A stretch of 64,000 nucleotides of DNA from Ciborinia camelliae (Eukaryota > Ascomycota > Leotiomycetes > Helotiales > Sclerotiniaceae), in contig JANPYM010000014.1 of the NCBI GenBank assembly GCA_025890175.1, positions 1,635,829 through 1,699,828 on the forward strand. Direction: 5' to 3'. The position numbers and the translations under genes are program-made. The notes under the pieces are model-generated. The model had not been told where the DNA came from and did not search any database. It saw only the letters and a list, made by a program, of their open reading frames with translations. This document shows positions 1 to 11,695 of the stretch, in pieces. Positions within the stretch are counted from its first letter, which is position 1, and each line of letters begins with the position of its first letter.

Positions 1-3000
1 ACATCAAGCCCTGGAGCACCTCAATTAATCATAAACCAATGAAATGATTCCATTCATGAAAAAGCAAAGAAAAGGGAGACCCTGAAAAGACCTCTTCATT
101 TTAATTAAACCCAATGAAGTTTAGCGGTCAGCTTCATTTGATCGCGTTGGAGGGTCTCATTATTCATAGCCCGGTCCCTAGCCTTCATCAACATTCATGG
201 GCGGGGGTCCTTCCTTTCTTAGATGGATTCCCGTCACTCGTTACCTAGGAGGCTAGTACCTACCTTAGTCTTGTTTTTTTTTTTGCCTCTGATCAACACC
301 TGCAGCCTACGGTACAGGATCCTTTTAACCTGATGTTGATGTTTTGGCTATAACTTGGCTTGGGGGTTGCACTGTTGGTTGGTTTGGGGCTTGTTTGGTA
401 GGGAGGTAATCAAAGAGTAGGGTAGTTTTTCCCCTTTACTAAAAAAGCCAAAAAGCCTCCAAGACCGTTTCTCATAAACATTGGAATTTTACCAGGACAG
501 TACAGTCGGTACGGAGTATAGTATGTAGATATTTATTTTAAGATCATATCATACTCAAAACAAGTCAAGGTACTGTAAAACAAGATAATAATATCTCTCT
601 CTCGGACGGTCGGATCCTTCACTTTGACAATGTTAATGACTATTATGTAAGCACTCTCCACCAACAGGTACTGCAGATATGGATGGCGGGCGGTAGGTAC
701 AATAATAAAAAGCATATATAATTAATAAATAGATAGGAGTTATATATAAAGACTTGAAAGCGTTAAAACCAAGATGCGGACAGATTTATATACCTAGGTA
801 CCTATATATCAACACTTCCAAGTTAAAGTTATTCATATCAGTAAGGACCACGTAGATAGATAGATATATAAACAAAGAACTTCTCTTTCATCTTTTTATC
901 TTTTATCCTTTATCTTCTTACCCTTAAGGTTCTTAGACGGCATTCACCTTAGATGGCATTCACTTCAGTTAACATTCACCACAACTACAACTATTTATTG
1001 GATATACAGTATAATACATTTACTACCTACCTTACCTACCTAGTACCTAGATTTTCATACATATATAATTTTTTAATTTTTATATCATTCATTCCGAACC
1101 TTACAGTGTAGCCTTAGATCCATCTCCATCATCCATCCATCCATCATCCATTATTTATCATCCATCTCCACATCACCAAACGAACGTGGTGCATCTTCAT
1201 TCATCAATTCAGGGTCCCAAACCCCCGAACTCCATCTTTTTTCCACCTTTTTGAGGAACTTCTTCATTTAGGTATACCTAGATTCCACTTCTATATCTAT
1301 ATCTAGTAGTAGATATAGGTATAGATATAGATATATCCATCTATTATTACCGTTTACAGTTTACAATTTATCGAGGTATAATTTATCTAGATATCTACCT
1401 ACCGCTTATGGCATACTATACTGGCTGGTTACTTAGATATATATCGGTAGATACCTAGATATAATGAAAGTCTAATAAATATGATATATACCTATATACC
1501 TACCTACCTAGGTAGATATTGAAGCAAACAATTAATTAAAACTCCAATCGATTCTACGAAGTACACCTGCAGATGCAGTCAATTCAAATCAACTCAAGTG
1601 TATTAGATAGGTAGGTAGATATCTAGGTACTTAGGTATCAATACCTAGGTAGGTAGACCTGGGTGAGCTGGAGGTAGGTAGGTAGATAGATAGGCAGGTA
1701 GGTGGGTAGGTATCTATACCTTATATAGGTATACATGTACTACATAATATACTATACCTATTATCCACTCTAAATAACTTTCTCATCTTGGCAATAGTCG
1801 GTCTAGATATTATATCATAATCATCATCATCATAATCATCATCATCATAATCATCATCATCATAATCATAATCATATCATCTAGATCTACTATACATACC
1901 TAGGTACCTAGTAGGTAGCTAACCTAGATATAGTATTCCATACCTCTCTACCTACCTCTCTACCTACCTCTCTACCCAGGTACTCTAACACTCTGACTTG
2001 TCACTTTAGGCCTGGCATAGAATATCCAATTCCAAATTTCTAATTCCAAATCCCAAATCCCTACTGCGAATTTCCTTCTCCGCTAAAGGTAATTATTATT
2101 ATTATTAATTCCCTCCCCTCCCCTCCCCTCCCCTTCTCTTCTCTTCTCTTCGCTAAGATTATCAAAACCTCTTCTCTCTACTCTCTACTCTCCTTCTCTC
2201 TCTCTCTCTCTCACACATACAAATGAAATATCTTTTTTCCCGAACTTCCCTACTAAACTTCCCTATACATCTCCATTCCATTCTATCCCATTCCATTTCA
2301 TTTTCTCATTTTTCCATTTTCCCATACCAAGTTCCTTGCGTATTTCAATATAGATGTAGATGTAAATATAAGTAAATATAAATATAAATTCCAAGATGTG
2401 AAATCCTACATTTACCTCCTCCCTCCCCCTTTCCCCCTTTTCTAATCTTCTACTTCTTTTCTCTCCTCTCTCCCCCTCCTCTCTCTCTCTCTTCATCATT
2501 CCCTCCCCTCCCCTCCCCTACTTTAGCATAGGTACTTATCTCCAGCTACCTTATTTAACACTTTGAACTGTGAACTGTGAACCTACCAAGTAAGTTGAAG
2601 TTAAAGTTGAAGACCAAGTTGAAGACCAAGTTGAAGACCAAGTTGAAGACCAATACCAATACCAATACCAACAACAACATTTCCCCGATCGATCAAAGAT
2701 CGAAGATCGAAGATATAAGATGAAATAAGATGAAATAAAATAATCCGATGGTTAAATGAGGTTTAATTTGAAATTGAAATTGAAATGGAAACAAAACAAA
2801 ATCTATCTACCTAGCTATATCATATAATACCAAGGTATCCATCCATCTTATTAACCCACAATACCTATACACACCCTATACATACCACATTCAAAAGGAT
2901 CAATCAAATCAATGAGCAGGCAACGTAGCCAGCCAGCTACTAGCTAGCCAGACATTAATTAAAAACGAGAAGAATTCCATTTCATTTCCCTCTCTAAAAT

Positions 3001-3124
3001 GTAAAAGTGGTTTCCTCTCGTCTGCTATCTGTATCTATATCTGTATCATTTCATTCATCCATCTCGCTCGCATGACCATCCATCTAATAAATCGAAAATA
3101 CCTGTGTATCGATCTAGATACCAT
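1..3124. repeat. Gene-free, microsatellite-rich intergenic region
   Basis: No reading frame with protein-like composition is visible. The stretch is dominated by simple repeats: TAGG/CCTA tracts near 1490-1740 and 1890-1980, a CAT/AAT-type repeat of 15-bp period at about 1815-1877, CCCCT then TTCTC tracts at 2111-2150, a four-copy 12-bp repeat (agttgaagacca) at 2605-2652 followed by a CAATAC-type run, and CT tracts at 2160-2210 and 2455-2495. The right end is the 3' flank of the asparaginyl-tRNA synthetase gene. The only long frame (2263-2499, minus) is a translation of the purine-rich complement of these tracts. Confidence 0.8.
2605..2652. repeat. 12-bp minisatellite, four perfect copies
   Basis: The unit agttgaagacca is repeated four times head to tail without interruption and runs into a short CAATAC-type repeat. 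It is non-coding and lies about 470 bp beyond the stop codon of the asparaginyl-tRNA synthetase gene. Confidence 0.9.
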
Positions 3125-5004
3125 CTAAGGCTTGCAACGACCCATAAATCTTGGGTACAAACAACAAGTACGAACTGAATGTTGTTTACAGATCCAAGCG
3201 ATGAATCTCTCAAGTCCCAATCCATAACCACCGTGAGGTGACGTACCATACCTATGATATATGTTAGTTGATCAAGTTCTTCGTAAATCTAGATAGATGA
3301 GTAGAAGAAAAAGTCCCAAATTTTGGTTGTGGGAGTAAAGATAGAGACGAAAAGAAAATAATCAACTCACTTTCTTTGTTCGGTATACCAGTAATATTCC
3401 TTAGGACTGATGCCCTCTCTCTCATATGCAGCCATCAAATCTTCGTAACCTTCCATTCTCATACTACCTCCAACAATTTCACCAACACCTGGCATCAAAA
3501 CATCAACACTCTCTGTAACTCTGGGATCAAGAGGGTCCTTCTTCATGTAGAAAGCCTTAATCTCAACTGGGAAATGTGTGAGAAGGATAGGTAAGTTAAT
3601 GATATCAGTCATTCTTCTCTCAGCTGCCTCGGCGATATCATCACCGAAGACATGTGGGTTTCCCTCTTCGTTGAGGATGGGAGGATCTTGAGCGTTGAGC
3701 CAATCAATAGCATCCGAATAACGCATGCGTTTGAAAGGACGGGCTGGAGCCTTGAACTCTGGGTTGAGTTCCTTGATGTAACCGGCAATTTCTGGGTCGG
3801 CCATAATGGTACCAATAACCGTACTGATCATCTCCTCCAGATGATCCAGAAGATCTTCGAAATCAATAAAGTCCAATTCAGCCTCAACGTGAGTGTATTC
3901 GGATAAATGACGACGGGTCAGGGATTTCTCGGCACGGAATGACTTTTCGATACAATAGACATTGCCAAGAGAAGGAATACCGGTTTCGAGGTAAAGCTGA
4001 GATGATTGAGTGAGATATGTCTTCTCTCCATAGTAATCCAACTCGAACAAGGTTGAACCTCCCTCAACTTGAGTTTGAACAAATGCAGGCGGACTAATCT
4101 TGGTAAAGGACATCTCTTTGTATGCCTTTGCGAAAGCCCATTCGACTGCTGAACGAACCTTCATAACTGAAGAAGCGGTATCTCCACGAAGGACAAGGTG
4201 ACGGTTGTCCAACATTGATGATTCCCATTGATCTTGTTGATGAGAGATTTTGTTGGTGATGGCATCGGCATCAGATGGAGATCTGCCAATAACTTTGTAG
4301 TAATCGACATGTAATTCGCGGTTATCTGGAGCCGATTGACCAGCAAGGACCTTTCGCATTTCTCCGTAGAGGGTTAGGGAAGTACCTTGTGCGAAAGTGA
4401 GAGCATCATAGGTTTTGGTAAGGTTGCCTTGTAAGATACATTGAAGATGTCCATAGCCATCAACCAATGTAATGAAAGTAGCTTGCTTCTGTTCTCTCAA
4501 TCTGTGAATGCGACCTGAAACCTTGACGCGAGTACCCTTTACTTCACCCTCACCCAATTCGACATCTTTGCGTCCAATCTTAATCTTAACTGCTGCTGGC
4601 AAAGAGGAATCTTCCGTAAGAATAATCTTTTTCGATTCTTCGAGTGTCTTGAGTCTAGCATCATCCTTTTCCTTCTCTGCGGCAGCCATTTGTTGTTGTT
4701 TCACAAGCTTCTTCTTGTGCGCATCCAAAGCACTTTGAGCTTTCTTAACGGCAGCCTTAGCTGGTTCTTTCCACACCAATCTTTCTGCTGGATCTCCATC
4801 TGCACTAACGGCACCAGTTGTTGAGGCTCTCGATTGATATTTACCTCCCTCGATACCACCATGTTGAATATAGGCGTATGCTAATGATTTGTACGGTGTG
4901 CTTTCAGCACCCGTTGCAGTTTGATCATCTTGACCAATGTCGGTATCGATATAGATGATTGAGTCCATCTTTGTGCGATCGGCGATTTCTTGAAGTGCTG
5001 CCAT
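3125..5004 (-). CDS. DED81: Cytosolic asparaginyl-tRNA synthetase
   Basis: Charges tRNA-Asn with asparagine for cytosolic translation. Two exons, 5004-3371 and 3251-3125, joined across a 119-nt intron (GTGAGT..ATAG), give 586 residues, in line with fungal cytosolic enzymes. An N-terminal lysine-rich, coiled-coil-like segment (about residues 80-130) precedes an OB-fold anticodon-binding domain (about 158-241) and the class II catalytic core. Motif 2 reads [25 protein letters not shown] at about 356-375; motif 3 (GYGLGLERF) is in the short last exon, so the first exon alone would lack the ATP site. The start was chosen at 5004 ([12 protein letters not shown]) because the longer upstream frame has no ATG; a start at M13 ([10 protein letters not shown]) is also possible. 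No mitochondrial targeting sequence is evident. Divergent from the DNA ligase gene. Confidence 0.95.
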
Positions 5005-5095
5005 AACTCGTAGATTGTTGACACTATTCAAGGTTCAAAATTGTTTTTGGGACTGGAGTTGAGGGGAACTTTATTTGGTGGGGTATATGGATCGA

Positions 5096-5102
5096 TGAGT
5101 CA
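5096..5102. promoter_or_regulatory. Gcn4/CPC1-type site TGAGTCA
   Basis: A perfect TGAGTCA heptamer lies 92 bp upstream of the asparaginyl-tRNA synthetase ATG. In fungi this is the binding site of the bZIP activator of general amino-acid control (Gcn4 in yeast, CPC1/CpcA in filamentous fungi), and aminoacyl-tRNA synthetase genes are known targets. Position and gene identity fit; binding is inferred. Confidence 0.55.
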
Positions 5103-5275
5103 GGAAAGGGAGCGAGCGATAAGAGATCAATTTGATTTGCGGTCAATGGTCACGTGTGAAGGTGCCGTACACTAGGTACTGCTGGTGGACGGGACCTAAC
5201 GGAATAACGGAATGGAACAGACCGACCGACCGACCCAGGTTCAGTTCAGGTTCAGTACTAGGTAAAAAGTAATCT

Positions 5276-5329
5276 ACGCGGGAGCTACGCGTAGCTACGC
5301 GTAGCTTGAATTTAATTTCAGTGACGCGA
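5276..5329. promoter_or_regulatory. Cluster of ACGCG (MCB-like) motifs
   Basis: Four ACGCG cores occur within 54 bp: ACGCGG at 5276, perfect MluI boxes ACGCGT at 5287-5292 and 5297-5302 (inside a self-complementary stretch of agctacgcgt units), and ACGCGA at 5324. They lie 335-390 bp upstream of the DNA ligase ATG. MCB elements bind MBF (Mbp1/Swi6 type) and switch on DNA replication genes, including yeast CDC9, at G1/S. The regulatory role here is inferred from the motif and the gene. Confidence 0.6.
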
Positions 5330-5662
5330 CGGGATGCCTAGTATTTAGTATTTAGTATTTTATTTATTCGAGGTCAATAATGGGTTTATACTCGGTTTAT
5401 CCTCTATGAATGCGTGGATGTATGCAATAGAATGAGGATCCGGATTTTTCATCACCAAATTCAATTCAAGCCATAATACCGTATGAAATAAATCTATAGA
5501 CGTTTACATCAGCTTTCTGCGAACATAATTGAACCAACCACCATTTACTTCAATACCTATCCTGCAGCCACATAACTAGCAATTGTGGCTTCACGAAGGC
5601 TACTTGTTCCTGTAGTGGGCAATCTACAGTGTACCACTTTATTGATCCGAACATTCTACACA

Positions 5663-8600
5663 ATGCCTCCAAAGCAGGCGACACTGGGGTATGTTAAAGA
5701 TTCACAAACTACGTTGGGGTTCGTTCGTGTCTAGTATGTAGATGTAATTTTGCTGATGGTTATTTTATAAAAGCAAGTTCTTTGGCCAACCAAAGGCTGC
5801 ACCCGCGAAGCAATCAAAGCTCTCTTTTTCTTCCAAGTCGAGTTCAAGCAAGCCGCCAGCAAATTCCGCCTCCTCCTCAGAAGAGATCCAAGATGTTGAG
5901 ATGAAAAATGGGGAGTCAGATGTGGACAGTAAAGATTCAATCAAGAAGGAGAATGGCTCTGATGTGAAGGCAGAAGAAAAGAAGGGGAAAGGTATGCCTG
6001 AATGGGTGGCGAAGGCGCATTCAGTCCATGAAGCTAATTTGGTCTGAAAACTTTAGGTGTGAAGAGATCGCGATCACCCAGTCCGAAACTCTCAGCAAAG
6101 ACCAAAGCTATAAAGATTGAGGAGGAAATCAAGGAAGAAGAGGAGGAGGACGATGAAGATGAAGAGCCTATTGTGAAGAAGCCTCGAAGAGCTGGAAAGG
6201 CTGAGGCAAAAGAGAAAAAGCCTTCACCTAAACCCGCCGCAACAAAATCCAAGACCAAATCTCAACCAGAACCGTCCCCAAAGAAAGCCGCTTCAAAGAA
6301 TATGTCACCACCACCTAAGCCTGACGAGAAAGCTAAAGTGGTGGAGGATGAGGATGAAGAACAAGTTGGGAGGACGGCACCATCTCCGAAACCAACAAAG
6401 AGACGAGACTCTAATGCGTCAAAATCAGCATCGGAATCGGAAATTGAGGAGGACTTGGAATCTAGTGAGGATGAGAAGCCAGAAGTAGCTGCCAAAGCTA
6501 GGGAAAAGATTCAAACAACATTGAAATCCAAGGGCAGAGACCCATATCCGGATTGGAAACCAGGAGAGCCAGTACCCTACGCTGCTCTTTGTACAACATT
6601 CTCTTTGGTTGAGATGACGACTAAGAGATTGGTTATTGCGGCTCATTGCTCTCTGTTCCTTCGTCAAGTACTTCGTCTTACCCCCGATGATCTTTTACCT
6701 ACTGTTCTCTTGATGATCAACAAATTGGCTGCAGATTATGCTGGAATTGAGTTGGGTATCGGTGAATCACTAATCATGAAAGCTATTGGAGAATCTACTG
6801 GTCGAAACTTGAGCGTCATCAAGAACGATCAAAAAGAGATTGGTGATCTTGGGCTTGTAGCAGTCAAGAGTAGATCAAACCAGCCTGTAATGTTCAAGCC
6901 GAAGCCATTAACAATTAGGGGTGTGCTCAAGAGTCTGATTGATATTGCTACAATTCAAGGCAATGGTGCCCAGGGCCGAAAAGTCGATGGAATCAAGAAG
7001 TTGCTTTCCGCGGCAGATGCACATTCTGCAGGTAAAGTCGATATCACTAAGGATAAAGGTGGACCGAGCGAGGCAAAGTACATTGTACGTTTTCTCGAGG
7101 GCAAACTTCGTCTTGGGTTAGCAGAAAAAACCGTTCTAGTTTCTCTGGCTCAGGCAATGGTATGTCATGAGGTCGAGACAAAAGGATCTGGAAAGGTTCC
7201 AAGTACAGAACAAATGGCCAAGGGAGAGTCAATGCTGAAAACTGTTCACAGGTATGTCGTATTTACCTATACGTCCAACTAATACTGACAAAATTCAGCT
7301 CCCTTCCCAGTTACGACGTAATCATTCCAGCCATGCTGGAGCACGGAATATTCAATCTCAAAGATAACTGCAAGCTCCAACCTGGTGTGCCTTTGAAGCC
7401 TATGTTAGCAAAACCTACAAAAGCAATCACGGAAGTCCTGGATCGATTTGAGAATCAAACCTTCACTTGTGAATACAAGTATGATGGAGAAAGAGCTCAG
7501 ATACATTATGTCGCTAAGGACTCCCCTAAACAATATCTTGGCGCAACACCTGCTGCAGCAAAGTCTTCCGCTGGTGGTCTCGCTGCCATATTTTCACGAA
7601 ACTCGGAAGATTTGTCCAAGAAATATCCAGATATCCTTGGCAAATTGAACACATGGGTTAAAGAAGATACCAAGAGTTTTGTCCTCGATTGCGAAACCGT
7701 TGCTTGGGATATGGTTGAGAAGAAAGTCTTACCTTTCCAACAACTAATGACACGAAAGAAGAAGGATGTCAAGGTTGAAGATGTCAAAGTAAAAGTTTGT
7801 GTGTTTGCTTTCGATTTACTTTTCCTCAATGGTGAAGCAGTTGTTGAGAAATCATTACGAGAACGTCGTGCACTTCTCCATGAGGCTTTCCAACCTGTCG
7901 AAGGCGAATTCCAATTTGCTACCAGTATGAACGGTCAAGAAATTGATGAGATTCAGACATTCTTAGATGAAAGTGTCAAAGCATCATGCGAAGGACTTAT
8001 GGTAAAGATGTTGGATGGTACGGAGAGTGGCTATGAGCCAAGTAAGCGAAGTAGGAATTGGCTCAAGGTATGTTTTCTCTCATCTCAACTCAATTCATCT
8101 TTCCTTTATACTAATGTTTGCCTTAGATCAAAAAGGATTATCTATCTGGTATCGGCGACTCTCTCGATCTTGTTGTTCTAGGTGCCTACTATGGCCGTGG
8201 CAAACGTACCTCCGTCTACGGTGCCTTCCTCCTTGCCTGTCATAATCCCCAAACCGACACCTACGAAACCATTTGTAACATCGGAACTGGTTTCAGCGAA
8301 CAAGTTCTCGAAGAGCTACATGCTCAACTCTCCGCTATTGTTATTGACCGCGCTAAACCATTCTACTCTCATTCATCTGGAAACCAACATCAACCAGATG
8401 TATGGTTTGAACCAAAATACGTGTGGGAAGTTAAGACGGCAGATTTGACACTGAGTCCAAGATATAAAGCCGGATGTAAGGAGGGTGTTGATACGGGTGG
8501 AGAGAAGGGGATTTCTCTAAGATTTCCAAGATTCATCAAGATTCGAGATGATAAGAAACCGGATATGGCCACGAGTAGTAGGCAGGTGGCGGAGATGTAT

Positions 8601-8663
8601 AGGAAACAAGAGAGTGTTACGAAGAGCAAGGGACCAAGTGTTGACGATGACTTTGAGTATTAG
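5663..8663 (+). CDS. CDC9: DNA ligase I (ATP-dependent)
   Basis: Seals Okazaki fragments and repair nicks in the nucleus. Five exons (5663-5688, 5774-5991, 6057-7251, 7299-8067, 8127-8663) give 914 residues. The N-terminus MPPKQATLGKFF contains a canonical PCNA-interaction box (QxxLxxFF, residues 5-12), which intron 1 splits at G9. A long charged, Lys/Glu/Ser/Pro-rich disordered region follows to about residue 240, then the DNA-binding domain. The nucleotidyltransferase motif I is EYKYDGERAQIH with the adenylated lysine near residue 540; motif III (FVLDCETVAWD), motif IV (EGLMVKML) and motif V (WLKIKKDYL, split by intron 4) follow, then the OB-fold domain. Introns are 85, 65, 47 and 59 nt. 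Shares its promoter region with the divergent asparaginyl-tRNA synthetase gene. Confidence 0.96.
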
Positions 8664-10040
8664 GTTGAGAATGGAAGGAACGACTGTGTGGCAAGTAATG
8701 TCGGTTGACTACCTATGTGATTTACAATAATGGCAGATTAGGTGCTTGTAAAATAAGTGTCACTTGATCGGAGCCTGGAAGGGTTCGGGAGTCGGAGGAA
8801 GATATATTTGCATTGATTGCTTGTATGAGATGAGATGACATAATACAATATAGCTATACTCGAGGTGTTTGCTACATCACATCACAAAATTAGCTAGCTG
8901 AATAGCGATTCCACATACGTAGTTTAAAATTTCAACACAACACAACCCGTCACTACTCACAAGAAATCAGACTTTGAAGCGTACATTCTGAATATTCATC
9001 TCGGACAGATGATCTATCTATAGTTCACGAAACTCTGGCAATTACAAATTGTATAAGAATCCCTTTTTTCATACCTACCTATCTATCTATGTCAATAAGA
9101 TATATTCCTTCCTTCAGAGTACTTTGGAATCCCTAGCCAATTATCTCGTCTCGTCTCGTCTCAAATAGCAGGGTTTGAATCATAGGTATCATTCATATCC
9201 ATCATACAACTACCGCCACAATTACCACCGCAACTACTACTCCATTTTTTAGCATCCTCACTCAGCATTCCTCTATCCACCTACCCATCCACCTACCTAC
9301 TTCCTACGGTTCTTTACGTCAGCCGGTCGGTCGGCGATCCAAAACTAAACCTAAACCTCAAATTTCTATAAATATTGATCATTTTGCTGGAGTGGGAGTG
9401 AGAGAGGGAGTGGATGGGAGGGGCAGTGGAGAGGGGTACGGTAAATTCATGATATGATGATTTATATATGTAGGTACCTATATAGGGTCTGATAGATGAA
9501 TAGACGAACAGAAGGATGAATAGTTAGAGTGAGCTAGTTAGTATTAAAAACCGACTCGCGAGACGAGGCGTCAATATAGGTAGGTGGGTATGTTTTTACA
9601 ATGGTAGGGAGGCGCAAAAGTGAAAAGGAATACATACAGCTTCAGCATGTGTGGATTGAGCTCACTTACATCTTTTATTGGGTCGAGGAGAGTTCTGTCT
9701 GGATCATGGGCAAGTATTAGCATTAGCATTATAAACTGTCATATACCTATCTAGATAATGGGTATCTAATTTGTGGATTGAAAAATGAAGCAAGGCAAGC
9801 GAGGCAAGCAAGAATTAAATTATTTAGGTACTGTTAAACTAGGTATTCATCGTATATTGAAACCAGGCTAGAAGTTTGACCGTGTGTATATTACCCAGGT
9901 ATCGCATCGTTATCCCCATCGTTATCCCCATCATTATCCCCATCATTATCCCCATCATTCGAGTTTCCATTTCTCAATACTCCAGCTAGTCTCAATCACA
10001 ATCACAATCATAATGCCATAAACCAAAACCCCCCATCCTA
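8664..10040. other. Convergent intergenic region
   Basis: Lies between the 3' ends of the DNA ligase (+) and carrier (-) genes. No coding potential is seen. It contains TAGG/CTAC microsatellite runs around 9260-9310 and a 12-bp minisatellite at 9905-9952. Confidence 0.75.
9905..9952. repeat. 12-bp minisatellite (catcRttatccc)x4
   Basis: Four head-to-tail 12-bp units, two reading catcgttatccc and two catcattatccc, sit just beyond the carrier gene's stop codon in presumed 3' flanking DNA. Confidence 0.9.
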
Positions 10041-11695
10041 TTATTTCACCGTGCCCTTTCCCACCCTTTTAACTTCACCTCCTAAGCCCTCAATTCTCTC
10101 CCCTAATTGCTCTCCCGCATTCCCTAGTAAATGTCCTGCTTCTTTGTTCACATACTCATTTGTGGTTTTTGCCCTTTCTGTCATATTACTTCCAATTACA
10201 TTTGACTTCTTCGTTGTTGGTAAACTTGCATTGGATTTTCCTCCTAGATCTTTTCCACCATCGACCACCTTCTCGGAGATGTTCTTTGCGGATTGTGAGA
10301 TAGTGGTAGCAGAATCATGAGCGGTGGATGTAAGATTTGAACCAGTTTCGCGAGCGGATTGGACCGTGTTTTCGCCAACCGTTTTGAGACTTTGTAAAGC
10401 ACTTTCACCACCTTCTCTAACTTTCGAAGCTAGATTCTCGCTGCTTTCCCTTACCTTTTCTCTTGCATCTGTCATTATTTCTTCGGGTGAAGGACTACGT
10501 TTCAGTAGTCTTAGAACCATGAAATAAAGTGAGAGAATGAGTTCATGTACACGGTCTTTGACAATCATGGTTAATCCATGGCCAAGGAATCCCTTGATGA
10601 TCTCGCCTCCGATCCCCTCATATAGTCCCGCCATTCCTTCTTCTTTGTATATCTTGATTATTGAATGTACTATCGTATTCCTCCTTGTTCGTTTGGAGAC
10701 TTCCGTTAGGTGTTTCCGTGCTTCCTTGGCGGATCTTTTGGAATCGTTCCTTGTTGCGTCTTTTATATCATCTGAAATCTTCTCGAAAATCTCCTTTTCA
10801 ATAGGGCCGGAAGAAGAAGATCCATCGACTTGCGCCCGAGCCTTAGCTAGACTGACGGGATATGTAACACTACTCGCAACAGCCTTACTTACAGCCGCCA
10901 ATAAAAAAGTGATTCGCGCCCCTGGGTCATCGCGTTTATTCCTCGGTATCAGGACCCGCTTGAGAAATTCGTATAAGAAGAATGTAAGGCTGGGATTGAG
11001 AGTAAGAATTAACGAGGCACTATAACCTGACCAAAAACCGGCGATACCTTTCCTCTCTCGTATATCCGTTATTATCGATGATATGCTGGGAGGTTTCGAG
11101 CCGGGGGAGGAAGTCATGGAGTATGTTTGCTTTCGTACGACGATATTGGATAGAGGAGTAGTAAAGAACTTCGACAATCCCCCAGCTAATGCGCCAACGC
11201 CCAATTCTTCAAACGCGGGGAGAGCAGCTTTAGAGGATGAATGATGGGATTGTAATCTTTTCGATCGAATATATCCATAGAAGAGGAAAAAGAGGAAAGA
11301 ATCGGCGATAGATTTCGATGTATCTTGTAGAACTCCACTGTAAAACCCAGCAATCCCTCCTTCTTCATTGTAAATCTTATGAAAGGCATCGGCGAGTGAA
11401 GTGTATTTTTGTGATTGTTTTTCAGAGGAAGAACCGCTTGCGAGGGTTCGTTGGACTTGGAGACGCGTTATTATGAGGTCGAGGGGATAGATGCAGAGAT
11501 TCGAGATGGCAGTTCCGGTTGCACCACTTATGGCATGACCGAGTGCTGGAAGTGCTGTTGAGGGGGTAGAAGTTGAGGGGGTATCTTGGTATTGGTGATA
11601 CAGTGAAAATGCATCCTAGGGATTGTTAGTATTGATATTGAACGCAGGGTGAGCAAGGAGTACGATACAAGCTGGCTATTGTATACGTTTGCCAT
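10041..11695 (-). CDS. ANT1: Peroxisomal-type mitochondrial-carrier-family protein with LEA-like C-terminal extension
   Basis: A solute carrier of the mitochondrial carrier family, best matched to the peroxisomal ATP/AMP carrier branch (Ant1/PMP47/SLC25A17). Exon 1 (11695-11669) codes for MANVYNSQL; a 53-nt intron with a perfect ACTAAC branch leads to exon 2 (11615-10041); total 533 residues. Three carrier repeats are seen, with signature turns YPLDLIITR (about 52-60), TPLSNIVVRK (about 161-170) and a weaker YPVSLAKARAQV (about 261-272); NPSLTFFLYE resembles the peroxisomal branch. A charged ~60-residue loop is inserted in repeat 3. After the last membrane helix an extra ~150 residues (about 382-533) consist of Ala/Ser/Glu/Lys/Thr-rich amphipathic repeats like LEA or apolipoprotein helices, which typical carriers of about 300-350 residues lack. 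Substrate and organelle are inferred. Confidence 0.8.

Noticed and set aside
4508..4738. Plus-strand frames within the asparaginyl-tRNA synthetase gene
   Set aside because: Antisense shadows of a clearly conserved coding exon.
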